Of a stretch of 64,000 nucleotides of DNA, positions 23,527-34,884 are shown piece after piece. Both the position numbers and the translations under genes were made by a program. A model generated the notes under the pieces. The model had not been told where the DNA came from, made no database searches, and was given only the letters and a program-made list of their open reading frames with translations. The stretch's first letter is position 1, and each line of letters opens with the position of its first letter. The DNA comes from Aquicella siphonis (GTDB lineage: Bacteria; Pseudomonadota; Gammaproteobacteria; DSM-16500): NCBI RefSeq assembly GCF_902459485.1, contig NZ_LR699119.1, positions 496,001 through 560,000 on the forward strand, read 5' to 3'.

Positions 23527-23993
23527 GCGATTTGATGAAGCCGGGCTTTTATGTCACGACCGTGGAAAACATTTTCAACTGGGCGCGCTCCGGTTCCTTG
23601 TGGCCCATGAGTTTTGGGCTGGCTTGCTGCGCGGTGGAAATGATGCATTCCGCGGCTTCACGTTATGATCTTGACCGCTTTGGCGTTATTTTCCGTCCCA
23701 GTCCGCGTCAGTCAGACCTCATGATAGTGGCGGGAACCCTTTGCAACAAAATGGCGCCGGCATTCCGCAAGGTTTACGATCAAATGGCGGAACCGCGCTG
23801 GGTCATCTCCATGGGTTCGTGCGCGAATGGCGGCGGTTATTATCACTATTCCTATTCTGTTGTGCGCGGTTGCGACCGTATTGTTCCGGTCGATGTCTAT
23901 GTGCCGGGCTGTCCGCCTACAGCCGAAGCATTAATGTACGGCATTATTCAGCTGCAAAACAAGATACGCCGCAATCAGAAAATTGAGCGCTAG
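23517..23993 (+). CDS. nuoB: NADH-quinone oxidoreductase subunit B
   Basis: Peripheral-arm subunit carrying the terminal 4Fe-4S cluster N2 that reduces quinone. Cluster ligands are the tandem cysteines in LACCAVEMM, plus GTLC, GSCA and PGCPP further on. I start at ATG 23517 (158 aa), ten bases after an AGGAG. A longer frame from 23496 would add seven residues inside nuoA and has no ribosome binding site. Confidence 0.97.
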   Translation: MGISDLMKPGFYVTTVENIFNWARSGSLWPMSFGLACCAVEMMHSAASRYDLDRFGVIFRPSPRQSDLMIVAGTLCNKMAPAFRKVYDQMAEPRWVISMGSCANGGGYYHYSYSVVRGCDRIVPVDVYVPGCPPTAEALMYGIIQLQNKIRRNQKIER

Positions 23994-23999
23994 GGGGCA

Positions 24000-24692
24000 A
24001 TGATGACGGATGTGAATGTTTTGCTTTCCAAAATACAGTCACGTTTTTCCGCCGGGATTGAAAACGCGGTTATCGCGCGTGATGAATTGACCCTGGAAAT
24101 CCATCCTGCGCACTTGCTGGATGTCTGTCGTGTTTTGCGCGATGAAGCGGATTTTGATTTCAGGCTGCTGGTGGATGTCTGCGGCGTGGATTATCTGCAC
24201 TACGGACTGGATGACTGGCAGACGGATACGGCGACCGCAACCGGTTTCGGACGCGGCGTTCTGAAAGATTTGCAGCGGGACAATCCCGCGCGTCCCAACC
24301 GTTTCGCGGTGGTCTACCATTTACTGTCTTTATCAAATAACCAGCGCCTGCGCCTGCGTGTGAACATACCCGACAACAGGGAGCTTCTGGTGGATTCCGT
24401 CATGGAAATCTGGCCGTCAGCCAACTGGTTTGAGCGGGAAGCTTTTGATTTGTTCGGCATTCTTTTCCGGGGACACCCGGATTTGCGCCGGCTGTTGACC
24501 GATTACGGTTTTGTGGGCCATCCGTTTCGCAAGGATTTCCCCCTGATAGGCAAGGTCGAGGCGCGCTACGATGCGCAATTAAAGCGGGTTGTTTATGAAC
24601 CCGTCAGTATTGAAGCGCGGGTGCTGGAACCCAAGGTCATACGCCATGACAATCGTTATCTTGCCGAGGAGACACCTGCAAATGTCAAATGA
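24000..24692 (+). CDS. nuoC: NADH-quinone oxidoreductase subunit C
   Basis: Peripheral-arm subunit (30-kDa type), 230 aa, separate from NuoD. Family signature: ANWFEREAFDLFGILFRGHPDLRRLLTDYGF followed by GHPFRKDFPL. Tandem ATGs at 24000 and 24003. Six bases after nuoB. The split from nuoD differs from the fused NuoCD of enterobacteria. Confidence 0.97.
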   Translation: MMTDVNVLLSKIQSRFSAGIENAVIARDELTLEIHPAHLLDVCRVLRDEADFDFRLLVDVCGVDYLHYGLDDWQTDTATATGFGRGVLKDLQRDNPARPNRFAVVYHLLSLSNNQRLRLRVNIPDNRELLVDSVMEIWPSANWFEREAFDLFGILFRGHPDLRRLLTDYGFVGHPFRKDFPLIGKVEARYDAQLKRVVYEPVSIEARVLEPKVIRHDNRYLAEETPANVK

Positions 24693-24807
24693 CAGCATGA
24701 CCGCGTGCGGGAGCACGACATGGCTGGCGGCGGGCATGCCGGCTTCTGCTTGCCAGTTTTCCCTTATCCGCGGCCGCGCCGCGGGACGATTAAAGCGGGG
24801 TTGATGC

Positions 24808-26091
24808 ATGCAAAACCAACACATGGGAAACAGCCAGGCGCCTGAAATCCGAAATTATGTTTTTAATTTCGGGCCTCAGCATCCTGCCGCGCACGGTGTG
24901 CTGCGCCTTATTCTGGAAGTGGATGGCGAAACCATCGTGCGCGCGGATCCGCATGTGGGATTGCTGCATCGCGCGACGGAAAAACTCGCGGAAAGCAAAC
25001 CGTTTAATCACACCATAGGCTATATGGACCGGCTGGATTATGTATCCATGATGTGTAATGAACACGGCTATGTGCTGGCGATTGAAAAATTGCTGGGCAT
25101 CACACCGCCGGTGCGCGCGCAATACATACGCGTGATGTTTGATGAAATCACCCGCATTCTCAACCATTTGTTATGGCTGGCCGCGCACAGTCTGGATAAC
25201 GGCGGCATGGCGGTTTTTCTCTACTGTTTCCGTGAGCGCGAAGACTTGCTTGACTGTTATGAAGCGGTATCGGGCGCCCGCATGCACGCGACATATTACC
25301 GCCCGGGCGGCGTATACCGTGATCTTCCCGATAAAATGCCGCAATTCAAGCCTTCCAAATGGCAAAATGCCAGGGAAGTCGCCAAATTAAATGAAAACCG
25401 CCAAGGATCATTACTGGATTTTCTCTGGGATTTCACCGAGCGTTTTCCCGCCTGTGTGGATGAATACGAAGATTTGCTCACGAATAACCGTATCTGGAAA
25501 CAGCGCACGGTCAATATCGGCGTCATTTCACCCGAGCGCGCCGTTGCCCTGGGCTTCACCGGCCCCATGCTGCGCGGTTCCGGTGTGGCATGGGACTTGC
25601 GCAAGAAGCAGCCTTATGAAGTGTATGACAAAATGGATTTTGACATCCCCGTGGGTGTCAACGGTGATTGTTACTCGCGTTATCTGGTGCGTGTGAATGA
25701 AATGCGCCAGTCCAACCGTATTATCCGTCAATGCGTGGAATGGCTGCGCGATCATCCCGGTCCGGTGATGATTGACGATTATAAAATCGCGCTGCCTCCG
25801 CGTGAAGAAATGAAAATTAGCATGGAAGCGTTGATTCACCACTTCAAAAACATGACCGAAGGCTACAACGTGCCGGAAGGCGAGGCCTACGCCGCCGTTG
25901 AACATCCCAAGGGTGAATTTGGTGTGTACCTGGTTTCCGACGGCGCCAACAAGCCGTACCGTGTCAAGGTCCGCGCGGCCGGATTTCCGCATCTTGCCGG
26001 ACTGAATGAACTGGTGCGCGGTCACATGATCGCGGACGTGGTCGCGATTCTTTCCAGTCTGGATATCGTATTCGGGGAGATAGACCGCTAA
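24808..26091 (+). CDS. nuoD: NADH-quinone oxidoreductase subunit D
   Basis: 49-kDa peripheral subunit that forms the quinone pocket with NuoB. Motifs [14 protein letters not shown] (near 22), [29 protein letters not shown] and the C-terminal [18 protein letters not shown] are present; 427 aa. An in-frame TGA at 24802-24804 fixes the start at 24808. The 115-base gap after nuoC is the longest within the operon. The stop shares its last A with the nuoE ATG (TAATG). Confidence 0.97.
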   Translation: MQNQHMGNSQAPEIRNYVFNFGPQHPAAHGVLRLILEVDGETIVRADPHVGLLHRATEKLAESKPFNHTIGYMDRLDYVSMMCNEHGYVLAIEKLLGITPPVRAQYIRVMFDEITRILNHLLWLAAHSLDNGGMAVFLYCFREREDLLDCYEAVSGARMHATYYRPGGVYRDLPDKMPQFKPSKWQNAREVAKLNENRQGSLLDFLWDFTERFPACVDEYEDLLTNNRIWKQRTVNIGVISPERAVALGFTGPMLRGSGVAWDLRKKQPYEVYDKMDFDIPVGVNGDCYSRYLVRVNEMRQSNRIIRQCVEWLRDHPGPVMIDDYKIALPPREEMKISMEALIHHFKNMTEGYNVPEGEAYAAVEHPKGEFGVYLVSDGANKPYRVKVRAAGFPHLAGLNELVRGHMIADVVAILSSLDIVFGEIDR

Positions 26092-26600
26092 TGAAAGATA
26101 ATCTGATCAACGGCAGCAAGCCGGCTGAACTTTCCCAAAGCACACGCGAATATCTGGATAAATGGAATTTGCGTTATCCGCCCGAACAAAAGCGCTCAGG
26201 CGTGTTTGAAGCGCTGCGCGTGGTGCAGGAAGAAAACCACGGTTCGCTCACGGTGGAATTAATGGATGCCGTTGCGGCTTATCTGGGCATGCCCAGCATT
26301 GCTGTTTACGAAGTGGCGACGTTTTACTCCCTGTACCACCTCAAGCCTGTGGGCAGACATGTGATTGATGTGTGTACCAATATTTCCTGTACCCTGAACG
26401 GTGCCGGCCGCATAGCCGAACATTTGAAAAAACGTCTGGGCATAGAATTCAATGAAACCTCTCCTGACGGCAGGTTTACCCTGAGAGAAGTGGAATGCCT
26501 GGGTGCTTGCATCGCACCGCCCGTCTGCCAGATAGGCAGGCAATATCATGAAAATCTCTCGCCGGAAAAAATCGACGAGATTTTGGATGGATTAAAGTAA
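26091..26600 (+). CDS. nuoE: NADH-quinone oxidoreductase subunit E
   Basis: 24-kDa subunit with the 2Fe-2S cluster N1a. Ligands CTNISC and, about 40 residues later, CLGACIAPP are present. 169 aa. Coupled to nuoD through the TAATG overlap, and followed by nuoF after 12 bases. Confidence 0.97.
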   Translation: MKDNLINGSKPAELSQSTREYLDKWNLRYPPEQKRSGVFEALRVVQEENHGSLTVELMDAVAAYLGMPSIAVYEVATFYSLYHLKPVGRHVIDVCTNISCTLNGAGRIAEHLKKRLGIEFNETSPDGRFTLREVECLGACIAPPVCQIGRQYHENLSPEKIDEILDGLK

Positions 26601-26612
26601 CGAGGCGTACGC

Positions 26613-27887
26613 ATGGCTAACGAAATCTGTTTTCGCACATTACACCTGGACAAGCCATGGACGCTGGATACTTATCTCGGTGCCGGCGGCTATACGCAAT
26701 GGAAAAAAATTCTGCTTGAAAAAATTCCGCCGGAAAAAGTCGTTGAGGCAGTCAAGGTTTCCGCTTTGCGCGGACGCGGCGGCGCGGGATTTCCCACCGG
26801 ATTGAAATGGAGTTTCATCCGCCGTGATCTGCCCGGCCAGAAATATATTCTCTGTAATTCTGACGAGGGCGAGCCGGGTACTTGCAAGGACCGTGACATT
26901 CTGCGCTTCAATCCGCATCAGGTGATTGAAGGCATGGCCATAGGCGCCTACGCCATGGGCGCGTCGGTGGGCTACAATTATATCCGCGGCGAATACTGGG
27001 AGCCGTATGAACGCTTTGAATCGGCGCTGGAAGAAGCCAGGCGCGCCGGACTGATAGGCAAGAACATTCTTGGTTCCGGGTTTGATTTTGAATTGTTTTC
27101 ACATCTGGGTGCGGGCGCTTATATTTGCGGAGAAGAAACCGCGTTGATGGAGTCGCTGGAAGGCAAGCGCGGCCTGCCGCGCAACAAGCCGCCTTTTCCG
27201 GCCGGACGCGGTTTGTACGGCAAACCGACCACAATTAACAACACGGAAACCTATGCATCCATTCCCGTCATTGTTGAAAAAGGATCGGAATGGTTTTTGG
27301 GACTGGGCAAGCCCAATAACGGCGGTTGTAAAATATTTTCTGTCACGGGTCATGTCAACAAGCCGGGTAATTTTGAAGTTCCCTTGGGCATACCTTTCAA
27401 GGATCTGCTTGCGCTCGCGGGCGGTGTGCGCAGCGGTCACCGGTTGAAAGCAGTGATTCCGGGCGGTTCTTCCATGCCTATTTTGCCGGCGGATGTCATG
27501 ATGGCGTTAGACATGGATTTTGATTCCCTGCAGAAAGCCGGTTCAGGATTGGGATCCGGCGCGGTGATCGTGCTGGATGAAACAGTCTGCATCGTGAAAC
27601 TGCTGGAACGTATTTCCCGGTTTTACATGCATGAGTCTTGCGGACAGTGCACGCCATGCCGCGAAGGCACAGGCTGGCTTTACCGTCTTACGCATGATAT
27701 TGAACGTGGAACCGCGAAGCGGGAAGACCTGGAAACCTTGCGTCGTGCGGCGAAAAATATCGAGGGACGTACGATTTGCGCATTTGGCGAAGCCGCGGCC
27801 TGGCCGGTCGGCGGATGCCTGAAACATTTTTACGATGAATTTGAATATCATATTGAACATGGCAAATGTTTACCGGAAACCGTGTAA
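26613..27887 (+). CDS. nuoF: NADH-quinone oxidoreductase subunit F
   Basis: 51-kDa subunit that oxidises NADH with FMN and cluster N3. Visible are [13 protein letters not shown] (FMN/NADH site, near 54), the second glycine-rich site [20 protein letters not shown] (near 170) and the 4Fe-4S ligands [11 protein letters not shown] (near 345) with a later Cys in GRTICAFGE. 424 aa, normal length. Confidence 0.98.
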   Translation: MANEICFRTLHLDKPWTLDTYLGAGGYTQWKKILLEKIPPEKVVEAVKVSALRGRGGAGFPTGLKWSFIRRDLPGQKYILCNSDEGEPGTCKDRDILRFNPHQVIEGMAIGAYAMGASVGYNYIRGEYWEPYERFESALEEARRAGLIGKNILGSGFDFELFSHLGAGAYICGEETALMESLEGKRGLPRNKPPFPAGRGLYGKPTTINNTETYASIPVIVEKGSEWFLGLGKPNNGGCKIFSVTGHVNKPGNFEVPLGIPFKDLLALAGGVRSGHRLKAVIPGGSSMPILPADVMMALDMDFDSLQKAGSGLGSGAVIVLDETVCIVKLLERISRFYMHESCGQCTPCREGTGWLYRLTHDIERGTAKREDLETLRRAAKNIEGRTICAFGEAAAWPVGGCLKHFYDEFEYHIEHGKCLPETV

Positions 27888-27912
27888 CATACGGATGGTC
27901 TGATGAGGTCGA

Positions 27913-30282
27913 ATGGGCATGGCTGATATCGAAATTGAAATTGACGGGCAAAAGCTTACCGCAAAGCCTAACCAGACGGTGATACAGGTTGCCGATGAAG
28001 CGGACATTTATATCCCGCGGTTCTGTTATCACAAACATTTATCCATTCCGGCAAATTGCCGCATGTGTCTGGTGGAGGTGGAAAAATCGCCCAAGGCGCT
28101 TCCGGCTTGTGCCACGCCGGTCATGCAGGGTATGAAAGTTTTTACCCGTTCGCAAAAGACGCTCGCTGCCCAGCGCGCGGTGATGGAATTTCTGTTGATA
28201 AATCATCCGCTGGACTGCCCTATCTGTGACCAGGGCGGTGAGTGCGAATTGCAAGATCTTTCCATGGGATATGGAACGCCTTTTTCTCATTATGATGAAT
28301 GCAAACGCGCGGTGGCGGATGAAAATCTGGGCCCGCTGATCGCGACAGAAATGACGCGCTGCATTCTTTGCACGCGCTGTATCCGTTTTGGCGATGAAAT
28401 CGCCGGCATGCGCGAACTGGGCATGACATTCCGCGGCGAGCATGAAGAAGTGTCAACGTTTGTTGAGCAAGCGGTCAAATCCGAAGTCTCGGGTAATATC
28501 ATAGATATCTGTCCGGTAGGTGCGCTGACTTCCAAGCCGTACCGGTTCACGGCGCGCGCCTGGGAATTGGACCAGGCTCCCAGTGTGGCCGCGCATGATT
28601 GCGTGGGCTCCAATCTTAATATTCACACACGTTATGGCAAAGTGATGCGGGTGGTCGCGCGCGAGAATGAGCTGGTGAATCAAACCTGGATTTCCGACCG
28701 CGACCGTTTTAGTTATGCCGGACTTTATCATGCTGACCGCCTGGAAGAACCGATGGTGAAAGAAGAGGGTGTCTGGCGGGCCGTTGAATGGCAGCGTGCG
28801 TTTGAAGTGGCGGCCGCGGGCCTGCAGGCTGTCACGGCTGAATATGGCGCTGACAGGCTGGGAGGACTGGCCTCTCCGAATTCCACCCTGGAAGAATTTT
28901 ATCTGCTGCAGAAAATCATTCGCGGACTGGGCAGCCCGCATGTTGATTACCGCCTGCGTGAAACGGATGTGCAAGACCAGGAGGCCATGCCTTTGTTTCC
29001 CGGACTGGGCATGGCTTTTTCAGAACTGGAACACGTTGATGCCTTCTTGCTGATAGGATCAAACCTGCGGCATGAACAACCGGCAGCGGCGCTGCGCGTA
29101 CGCAAGGCCGGACTGAAAGGCGCGTCCATTTCTGTCGTCAATTCGATTGATCATGATTTCAATTTCCCCGTCGCCGCGAAAAAAATTGTTTCTCCGCAGC
29201 ATCTGGTTCGTGTCCTCGCTGAGGTAGTGCAAGCTCTGGACGAGAGCGCGGCACGCGAATGGAACATGCAGGGGACGGATAAGGAAGCCATTCAAATTGC
29301 AAGATTGCTGCAAGGCAAACAGAAAGCCGTGGTGCTGCTGGGTGCATTGGCTTTGCAGCATCCCCATGCTTCCGCCATACGTTTTCTCGCGCAAAAAATC
29401 GCTGCCTTGACTGGCGCGAAGCTCGGATTCATGACCATGGGAGCCAATTCGGCGGGTGCCTGGCTGGCCGGCGCGGTTCCGCACCGTCATGCAGGCGGTT
29501 CGGCCATCAACCATACCGGGCTGGATGCGTATGCGATGCTGAGCAAGCCTCGCAAGGGATACGTATTGCTCAATGTGGAACCCGATCTGGATTGCGCCAA
29601 CGCCCTGATGGCTGAAGAGGCGCTGAAACAGGCCCGGTTTGTCGTTGCATTGTCCCAATTCCGTAACCCGGTGCTTGAAGCATGCGCGCACGTCATCCTG
29701 CCGGTGACTCCTTTTACTGAAACCGCAGGCACTTTCGTGAATGCCGCGGGAGACTGGCAATCGTTTAACGGCGTGGCCCGGGCTTATGCAGAAGCGCGGC
29801 CAGGCTGGAAGGTATTGCGGGTGCTGGGCAATTTTCTCCATCTGGATGGATTCGATTATGAAAGTTCAGAAGAAGTGAAGCGGGAAGTACGGATGATCGC
29901 AGAAAAGATGCCTGCACTGGTACCGCCAGTTTATCAGCCTGATCTGTCGGCTGCATTGGAGCCGGTACCCAAGCTTGTGCGTGTGGGAGAAGTGCCTCTC
30001 TACGCGGTTGACGGTCTGGTCAGACGTTCTCGTCCCCTGCAGGAAGCGCAGGAGGCCATGTCGGGATCTCTTGCGTGCGTGCGCCTGCATCCCGAAACAG
30101 CCGGGCAGCTCAAATTGCTTGAGGGTGAGAGGGTGAGGGTGAAACAGCAGTCTGCCAGTGCGGAACTTCCCTTGCGGCTGGATGCGCGTGTCGCGCCCGG
30201 CGCGGCGTGGGTCGCGGCGGGCATTCCTGCCACGCGCGGGCTGGGTGACATGATGGGTGAAGTTGAACTGGAAAAGGTCTAA
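27913..30282 (+). CDS. nuoG: NADH-quinone oxidoreductase subunit G
   Basis: 75-kDa iron-sulfur subunit, 789 aa. The N-terminal ferredoxin domain binds a 2Fe-2S cluster (CYHK...CRMC...C). Next comes the His/Cys cluster HPLDCPICDQGGECELQD, then the 4Fe-4S ligands CILCTRC and ICPVGAL, and a molybdopterin-oxidoreductase-like domain of about 550 residues without an evident cofactor role. ATG 27913 has GAGG upstream; ATG 27919 is an alternative. It lies 25 bases after nuoF. Confidence 0.97.
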   Translation: MGMADIEIEIDGQKLTAKPNQTVIQVADEADIYIPRFCYHKHLSIPANCRMCLVEVEKSPKALPACATPVMQGMKVFTRSQKTLAAQRAVMEFLLINHPLDCPICDQGGECELQDLSMGYGTPFSHYDECKRAVADENLGPLIATEMTRCILCTRCIRFGDEIAGMRELGMTFRGEHEEVSTFVEQAVKSEVSGNIIDICPVGALTSKPYRFTARAWELDQAPSVAAHDCVGSNLNIHTRYGKVMRVVARENELVNQTWISDRDRFSYAGLYHADRLEEPMVKEEGVWRAVEWQRAFEVAAAGLQAVTAEYGADRLGGLASPNSTLEEFYLLQKIIRGLGSPHVDYRLRETDVQDQEAMPLFPGLGMAFSELEHVDAFLLIGSNLRHEQPAAALRVRKAGLKGASISVVNSIDHDFNFPVAAKKIVSPQHLVRVLAEVVQALDESAAREWNMQGTDKEAIQIARLLQGKQKAVVLLGALALQHPHASAIRFLAQKIAALTGAKLGFMTMGANSAGAWLAGAVPHRHAGGSAINHTGLDAYAMLSKPRKGYVLLNVEPDLDCANALMAEEALKQARFVVALSQFRNPVLEACAHVILPVTPFTETAGTFVNAAGDWQSFNGVARAYAEARPGWKVLRVLGNFLHLDGFDYESSEEVKREVRMIAEKMPALVPPVYQPDLSAALEPVPKLVRVGEVPLYAVDGLVRRSRPLQEAQEAMSGSLACVRLHPETAGQLKLLEGERVRVKQQSASAELPLRLDARVAPGAAWVAAGIPATRGLGDMMGEVELEKV

Positions 30283-30321
30283 TCAAATCCCGTGCAGACG
30301 GGCGTGATAACAAGGTGAGAT

Positions 30322-31347
30322 ATGTTGGAAAGCCTATTTTTAATTGCCATCATCGTTCTTAAGATCCTCGCGATCGTTATCGGTCTTGTGGTGATTGTGC
30401 TTTATCTCACTTATTTCGAACGCAAGGTCATTGGTTACATGCATGTGCGCATTGGGCCCAACCGCGTCGGTCCCTGGGGTTTCTGGCAGCCGTTCGCAGA
30501 CACCATTAAACTGTTGACCAAGGAAATCATTGTTCCCAATCCTTCCAACCGCTTTCTTTTTATCATCGCGCCTACGCTCAGCTTTGGCATCGCGCTGATC
30601 GGCTGGGCGGTGATACCTTTTGACCAGGGAGTGGTGCTCGCCAATCTCAACGCCGGGCTTTTGTACTCTTTCGCTGTTTCTTCGCTGGGTGTTTACGGCA
30701 TCATGATCGCAGGCTGGGCTTCCAACTCAAAATATGCCTTGTTCGGTTCGCTGCGCGCTGCCGCCCAATCCATCTCTTATGAAATTTCTATGGGTTTTGC
30801 CCTGATAGGCGTCATGATGGCGGCCGGCTCGCTGAACTTTCAGGATATTGTCGCCGCGCAGAATGGCGGGTTCTGGCATTGGTACTGGCTGCCTTTGCTG
30901 CCGTTGTTTATCGTTTACTGGGTATCGGGTATCGCGGAGACAAACCGGCTGCCGTTTGACGTGGCAGAGGGAGAGTCCGAATTGGTTGCGGGATTTCACG
31001 TGGAATATTCAGGCGTGACGTTCGCCCTGTTTTTCTTCGCCGAGTATGCGAACATGGTCCTGATTTCCGCGCTTATTTCACTGCTGTTTCTGGGCGGATG
31101 GCTGTCGCCATTCCAGGGCATTCCCGTGCTGGAATCCTGGTTTGCCTGGGTGCCGGGGCCGGTATGGCTGCTGGCCAAGGTCAGCTTCTTTCTCTATTGC
31201 TATCTGTGGTTTCGGGCGACTTTTCCTCGTTATCGCTATGATCAGATCATGCGTTTGGGATGGAAAGTGTTTATCCCGCTCACGCTGGTCTGGGTGGTCG
31301 TGATCGCGCTTGCGGTACAGTTGCATTGGGGGCCATGGTTCGCATGA
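30322..31347 (+). CDS. nuoH: NADH-quinone oxidoreductase subunit H
   Basis: Membrane subunit with about eight helices that connects the quinone pocket to the proton pumps. Typical segments: [20 protein letters not shown] near 35, [10 protein letters not shown] and [21 protein letters not shown] near 205, the conserved acidic loop. 341 aa. AAGGTGAG precedes the ATG. Confidence 0.97.
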   Translation: MLESLFLIAIIVLKILAIVIGLVVIVLYLTYFERKVIGYMHVRIGPNRVGPWGFWQPFADTIKLLTKEIIVPNPSNRFLFIIAPTLSFGIALIGWAVIPFDQGVVLANLNAGLLYSFAVSSLGVYGIMIAGWASNSKYALFGSLRAAAQSISYEISMGFALIGVMMAAGSLNFQDIVAAQNGGFWHWYWLPLLPLFIVYWVSGIAETNRLPFDVAEGESELVAGFHVEYSGVTFALFFFAEYANMVLISALISLLFLGGWLSPFQGIPVLESWFAWVPGPVWLLAKVSFFLYCYLWFRATFPRYRYDQIMRLGWKVFIPLTLVWVVVIALAVQLHWGPWFA

Positions 31348-31414
31348 TATTACTTACAATCTTCTCCGGCGTCTTTTGTCCGGATGAAGGTCAGGGTGAG
31401 GGGGATTAACTTTT

Positions 31415-31906
31415 ATGTGGCGTCGACTTACACAATATGTCAAAAGCTTTTCGCTTTGGGATCTCCTTGGCGGGATGCGCGTCACAGGCAAATATTTCTG
31501 GAAAAAGAAATTCACCATTCAGTATCCGGAAGAGAAAACACCTGTTTCACCGCGTTTCCGCGGCTTGCACGCGCTCAGACGCTATCCTAACGGTGAGGAA
31601 CGCTGCATCGCCTGCAAATTGTGCGAGGCGGTCTGTCCCGCGCTTGCCATCACCATTGATTCTGAACCGCGCGCTGATGGTTCCCGGCGTACCACGCTTT
31701 ATGAAATTGACTTGTTCAAATGCATCTACTGCGGTTTTTGTGAAGAAGCCTGTCCGGTGGATTCCATCGTGCTGACTAACATGGCGGATTATCACATCGA
31801 AAATCGCGGTGAAAATATCATGACCAAGGAAAAACTTCTCGCTATCGGCGACAAATATGAGGCGCAAATCGCCAGAGACCGCGGGGAGGACCGGGAATAC
31901 CGATGA
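31415..31906 (+). CDS. nuoI: NADH-quinone oxidoreductase subunit I
   Basis: TYKY subunit with two 4Fe-4S clusters (N6a, N6b). Ligands: [12 protein letters not shown] (near 65) and [12 protein letters not shown] (near 105). 163 aa. An N-terminal amphipathic region with [10 protein letters not shown] anchors it at the membrane. It follows nuoH after 67 bases; no separate promoter is evident. Confidence 0.97.
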   Translation: MWRRLTQYVKSFSLWDLLGGMRVTGKYFWKKKFTIQYPEEKTPVSPRFRGLHALRRYPNGEERCIACKLCEAVCPALAITIDSEPRADGSRRTTLYEIDLFKCIYCGFCEEACPVDSIVLTNMADYHIENRGENIMTKEKLLAIGDKYEAQIARDRGEDREYR

Positions 31907-31977
31907 GACGCCTGTGAGTTTGCAAGAACTTTTTTTCATGCGCAGATTGATGGTTTTTAAATTGTGAGACGAATGAG

Positions 31978-32595
31978 ATGCTGACACCCTTACATGTTAT
32001 TTTTTATATTTTCGCGGCGATCGCAGTGTGCTCGGCCTTTGCTGTCATATCCGTGCGCAATCCTGTGCGCAGCGTGTTGTCGCTGGTGGTTACCTTTTTT
32101 TCCATGGCGGGCATCTGGATGATGTTGCGCGCTGAATTTCTGTCATTAATCCTGCTGCTGGTTTATGTCGGCGCGGTCATGACCTTGTTCCTCTTCGTTG
32201 TGATGATGCTCAACATCGATGTGGAATATAAACGCAGCGGGTTCGTTCGTTATCTCCCATTTGGCGTGATTCTGGTGCTGCTCCTCGCGGGATTGACTAT
32301 TGCCGCCGTGGGACCCAGGTATTTTGGCTTGTCACAAATGCCTGTCCCGCTGCCGGAACCCGCGGACTATAGCAATATTCGCCAGCTGGGCAGTCTGTTA
32401 TATACCGAATACGCTTATCCGTTTGAAATTGCAGGTGTGTTATTGCTTGCCGCCATAGTCGCCGCGATTACGTTGACGCATCGCGGGCCGGTCAAGCGCA
32501 AGGCGCAAAACGTGGCTGAACAGCTTGCCGTTCGTCCGGAAGACAGTGTGCGCCTGATTAAAATGGCCGCTGAGCCCAAACAGAAAGGTGCATGA
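31978..32595 (+). CDS. nuoJ: NADH-quinone oxidoreductase subunit J
   Basis: Membrane subunit with five helices, 205 aa. The third helix with [17 protein letters not shown] is the family signature. The C-terminal tail is charged. The stop lies one base before the nuoK ATG. Confidence 0.96.
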   Translation: MLTPLHVIFYIFAAIAVCSAFAVISVRNPVRSVLSLVVTFFSMAGIWMMLRAEFLSLILLLVYVGAVMTLFLFVVMMLNIDVEYKRSGFVRYLPFGVILVLLLAGLTIAAVGPRYFGLSQMPVPLPEPADYSNIRQLGSLLYTEYAYPFEIAGVLLLAAIVAAITLTHRGPVKRKAQNVAEQLAVRPEDSVRLIKMAAEPKQKGA

Positions 32596-32596
32596 T

Positions 32597-32902
32597 ATGC
32601 CATCATTAACCGAGTTTTTAGTCATAGCGGCGTTATTGTTCGGACTGGGTGTGGCGGGAATCATCCTGAACCGGAAAAACATTATCGTGCTGCTGATGTC
32701 GCTTGAATTGATACTGCTGGCGGTGAACACCAACTTTATCGCCTTTTCCTACTTTCTGAATAACACGATAGGCCAGGTGTTCGTGTTTTTTGTCCTGACC
32801 GTCGCGGCCAGCGAGGCAGCCATCGGTTTGGCCATTCTGGTGGTCTTGTACCGCCGGCGCGGTACGATTGAAGTACAAAACCTTGATGCATTGAAAGGAT
32901 AA
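32597..32902 (+). CDS. nuoK: NADH-quinone oxidoreductase subunit K
   Basis: 101-aa membrane subunit with three helices. The two buried glutamates needed for proton movement are in [12 protein letters not shown] and [11 protein letters not shown] start at ATG 32597, with AAAGG eight bases upstream inside nuoJ; a GTG at 32588 would add three residues. Confidence 0.96.
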   Translation: MPSLTEFLVIAALLFGLGVAGIILNRKNIIVLLMSLELILLAVNTNFIAFSYFLNNTIGQVFVFFVLTVAASEAAIGLAILVVLYRRRGTIEVQNLDALKG

Positions 32903-32907
32903 CGAAT

Positions 32908-34881
32908 GTGAAAAATCCGATTATTTTCATTGCGCTCCTCACTTCGCTTCTGCCCCTGATCGGCGCCGTGACCGCGGGCCTTTTGGGGAAACAGCTGGGC
33001 CGTACGCTGACTCACCGCATTGCGGTAGGGCTGGTGGGTGTGTCATTTATCCTTTCTTGTTACCTGTTTAAAGTGATGGTGATAGACGGGCACCCCGCTG
33101 TGGATGAAAGTTTTTACACCTGGGCGACCGCCGGCATGCTGCGCTTTGACGTGGCGTTTCTGGTTGACCGCCTGAGCGCGATCATGATCATGATCGTGTT
33201 GTTTGTCTCGTTGATGGTGCACATCTATACCATAGGCTATATGGCGGATGATCCGGGCTACACGCGATTTTTCAGTTATGTCTCCCTGTTTACCTTTTCC
33301 ATGCTGATACTGGTGCTCGCGGACAATTTCCTGCTGTTGTTTTTTGGCTGGGAAGGGGTGGGCCTGGTTTCCTATCTGCTCATCGGATTCTGGTTTAAAC
33401 GCGAGGCTGCAGTTTTCGGCAGTCTGAAAGCCTTTATCGCCAACCGAATCGGGGACATCGGTTTTCTGCTCGCGACGGCCGCGGTATTAATGTATTTCGG
33501 TACTTTGTCCTACCACGATGTATTCAATCAGGTCACGTCTGCGACCAGCAAAACGCTGGCGTTGTTTCCCCATTACGAAGTGTCTGTCATTACCCTCATA
33601 TGCCTGCTGCTGTTTATCGGCGCGATGGGCAAGTCCGCCCAGGTGCCTTTGCATGTCTGGCTGCCGGAATCCATGGAAGGTCCCACGCCCATCTCGGCCC
33701 TGATACACGCGGCCACCATGGTGACCGCTGGAATATACATGATTGCCCGCATGTCACCGCTGTTTGAGTATTCTCCTGCCGCATTGTCCACGGTATTGAT
33801 TATCGGCGGCACCACGGCATTTTTTATGGGGTTGCTGGCTATCACACAGTATGATATCAAGCGCGTGATTGCCTATTCGACCATTTCGCAGCTGGGATAC
33901 ATGGCAGTTGCCCTGGGCGCTTCCGCCTACGATGCCGCGATATTTCATCTGATCACACACGCATTTTTCAAGGCGTTATTATTTCTGGCGGCTGGTTCCG
34001 TCATCATCGCGCTGCATCACGAACAAGACATGCGGAAAATGGGTGGTCTCGCGAAATACATGCCTGTCACTTACCTGACATTCGTGGTCGGCGCGCTCGC
34101 GCTAAGCGCAATTCCGCCGTTTTCAGGATTTTATTCCAAGGATATCATTATTGAAGCGGTGAAGCTGAGCCAGGTTCCCGGCGCCGGTTATGCTTATTAC
34201 TGCGTGCTGGCGGGTGCGTTTATCACGCCTCTTTATACTTTCCGCGCGCTGTTTATGACTTTTCATACGCGCGAGCGCACCGATCCCAAATTGCGCGGAC
34301 ACGTGATGGAATCTCCCTGGGTCGTATTGATTCCCTTGATCGGGCTTGCCATTCCCAGCGTGGTCGCGGGCGAGTTTTTCGTGAATGCGATGATCTTTTC
34401 CCAGCACAAGCTGCTGGGTAACACCACCTTTGTACTGCCGGACCACAATGTGCTGGGTGAATTGGCTGAACATTTTCACGGCGCCAAGCTCATGGCGCTG
34501 GAGGCCGGAACCACGCTGACATTCTGGCTGGCCATGGCGGGAATTTTGACTGCATGGCTGTTTACTGCAGGCTTCCCAAGGTGGTCGGAAGCGGTCAAGA
34601 AACGTTTTTCATGGATATACGCCATTCTGGTGCGCAAATACGGTTTTGATGATTTCAATCAGATTGTCCTGGTTCACGGGACGCAGGAAACAGGCCATCT
34701 TTTTTATGATGTCAGCGACGTGAAACTGATTGATGGCGTATGTGTGAATGGTTCGGGATGGTTTATCCGGTGGTTTGCCCAGACAGCGCGCCGTTTGCAA
34801 ACGGGTTATATTTATCATTACGCATTGGCAATGGTGTTGGGCATAATTGTGTTTTTGGCTTGGTATATGTGGGGATTATAA
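32908..34881 (+). CDS. nuoL: NADH-quinone oxidoreductase subunit L
   Basis: Antiporter-like proton-pumping subunit at the far end of the membrane arm, 657 aa. The key Glu is in FFGWEGVGLVSYLLIG and the key Lys in GAMGKSAQVPLHVWLPESMEGPTP. The long C-terminal lateral helix is expected in the last 100 residues. The start is GTG: an ATG two bases earlier runs straight into TGA (ATGTGA). AAAGGA precedes it. Confidence 0.97.
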   Translation: MKNPIIFIALLTSLLPLIGAVTAGLLGKQLGRTLTHRIAVGLVGVSFILSCYLFKVMVIDGHPAVDESFYTWATAGMLRFDVAFLVDRLSAIMIMIVLFVSLMVHIYTIGYMADDPGYTRFFSYVSLFTFSMLILVLADNFLLLFFGWEGVGLVSYLLIGFWFKREAAVFGSLKAFIANRIGDIGFLLATAAVLMYFGTLSYHDVFNQVTSATSKTLALFPHYEVSVITLICLLLFIGAMGKSAQVPLHVWLPESMEGPTPISALIHAATMVTAGIYMIARMSPLFEYSPAALSTVLIIGGTTAFFMGLLAITQYDIKRVIAYSTISQLGYMAVALGASAYDAAIFHLITHAFFKALLFLAAGSVIIALHHEQDMRKMGGLAKYMPVTYLTFVVGALALSAIPPFSGFYSKDIIIEAVKLSQVPGAGYAYYCVLAGAFITPLYTFRALFMTFHTRERTDPKLRGHVMESPWVVLIPLIGLAIPSVVAGEFFVNAMIFSQHKLLGNTTFVLPDHNVLGELAEHFHGAKLMALEAGTTLTFWLAMAGILTAWLFTAGFPRWSEAVKKRFSWIYAILVRKYGFDDFNQIVLVHGTQETGHLFYDVSDVKLIDGVCVNGSGWFIRWFAQTARRLQTGYIYHYALAMVLGIIVFLAWYMWGL

Positions 34882-34884
34882 TTT

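Noticed and set aside
24682-24804. 40-codon open frame between nuoC and nuoD
   Set aside because: No ribosome binding site, overlaps the nuoC end, low-complexity translation; noted only as part of the unusual spacer.
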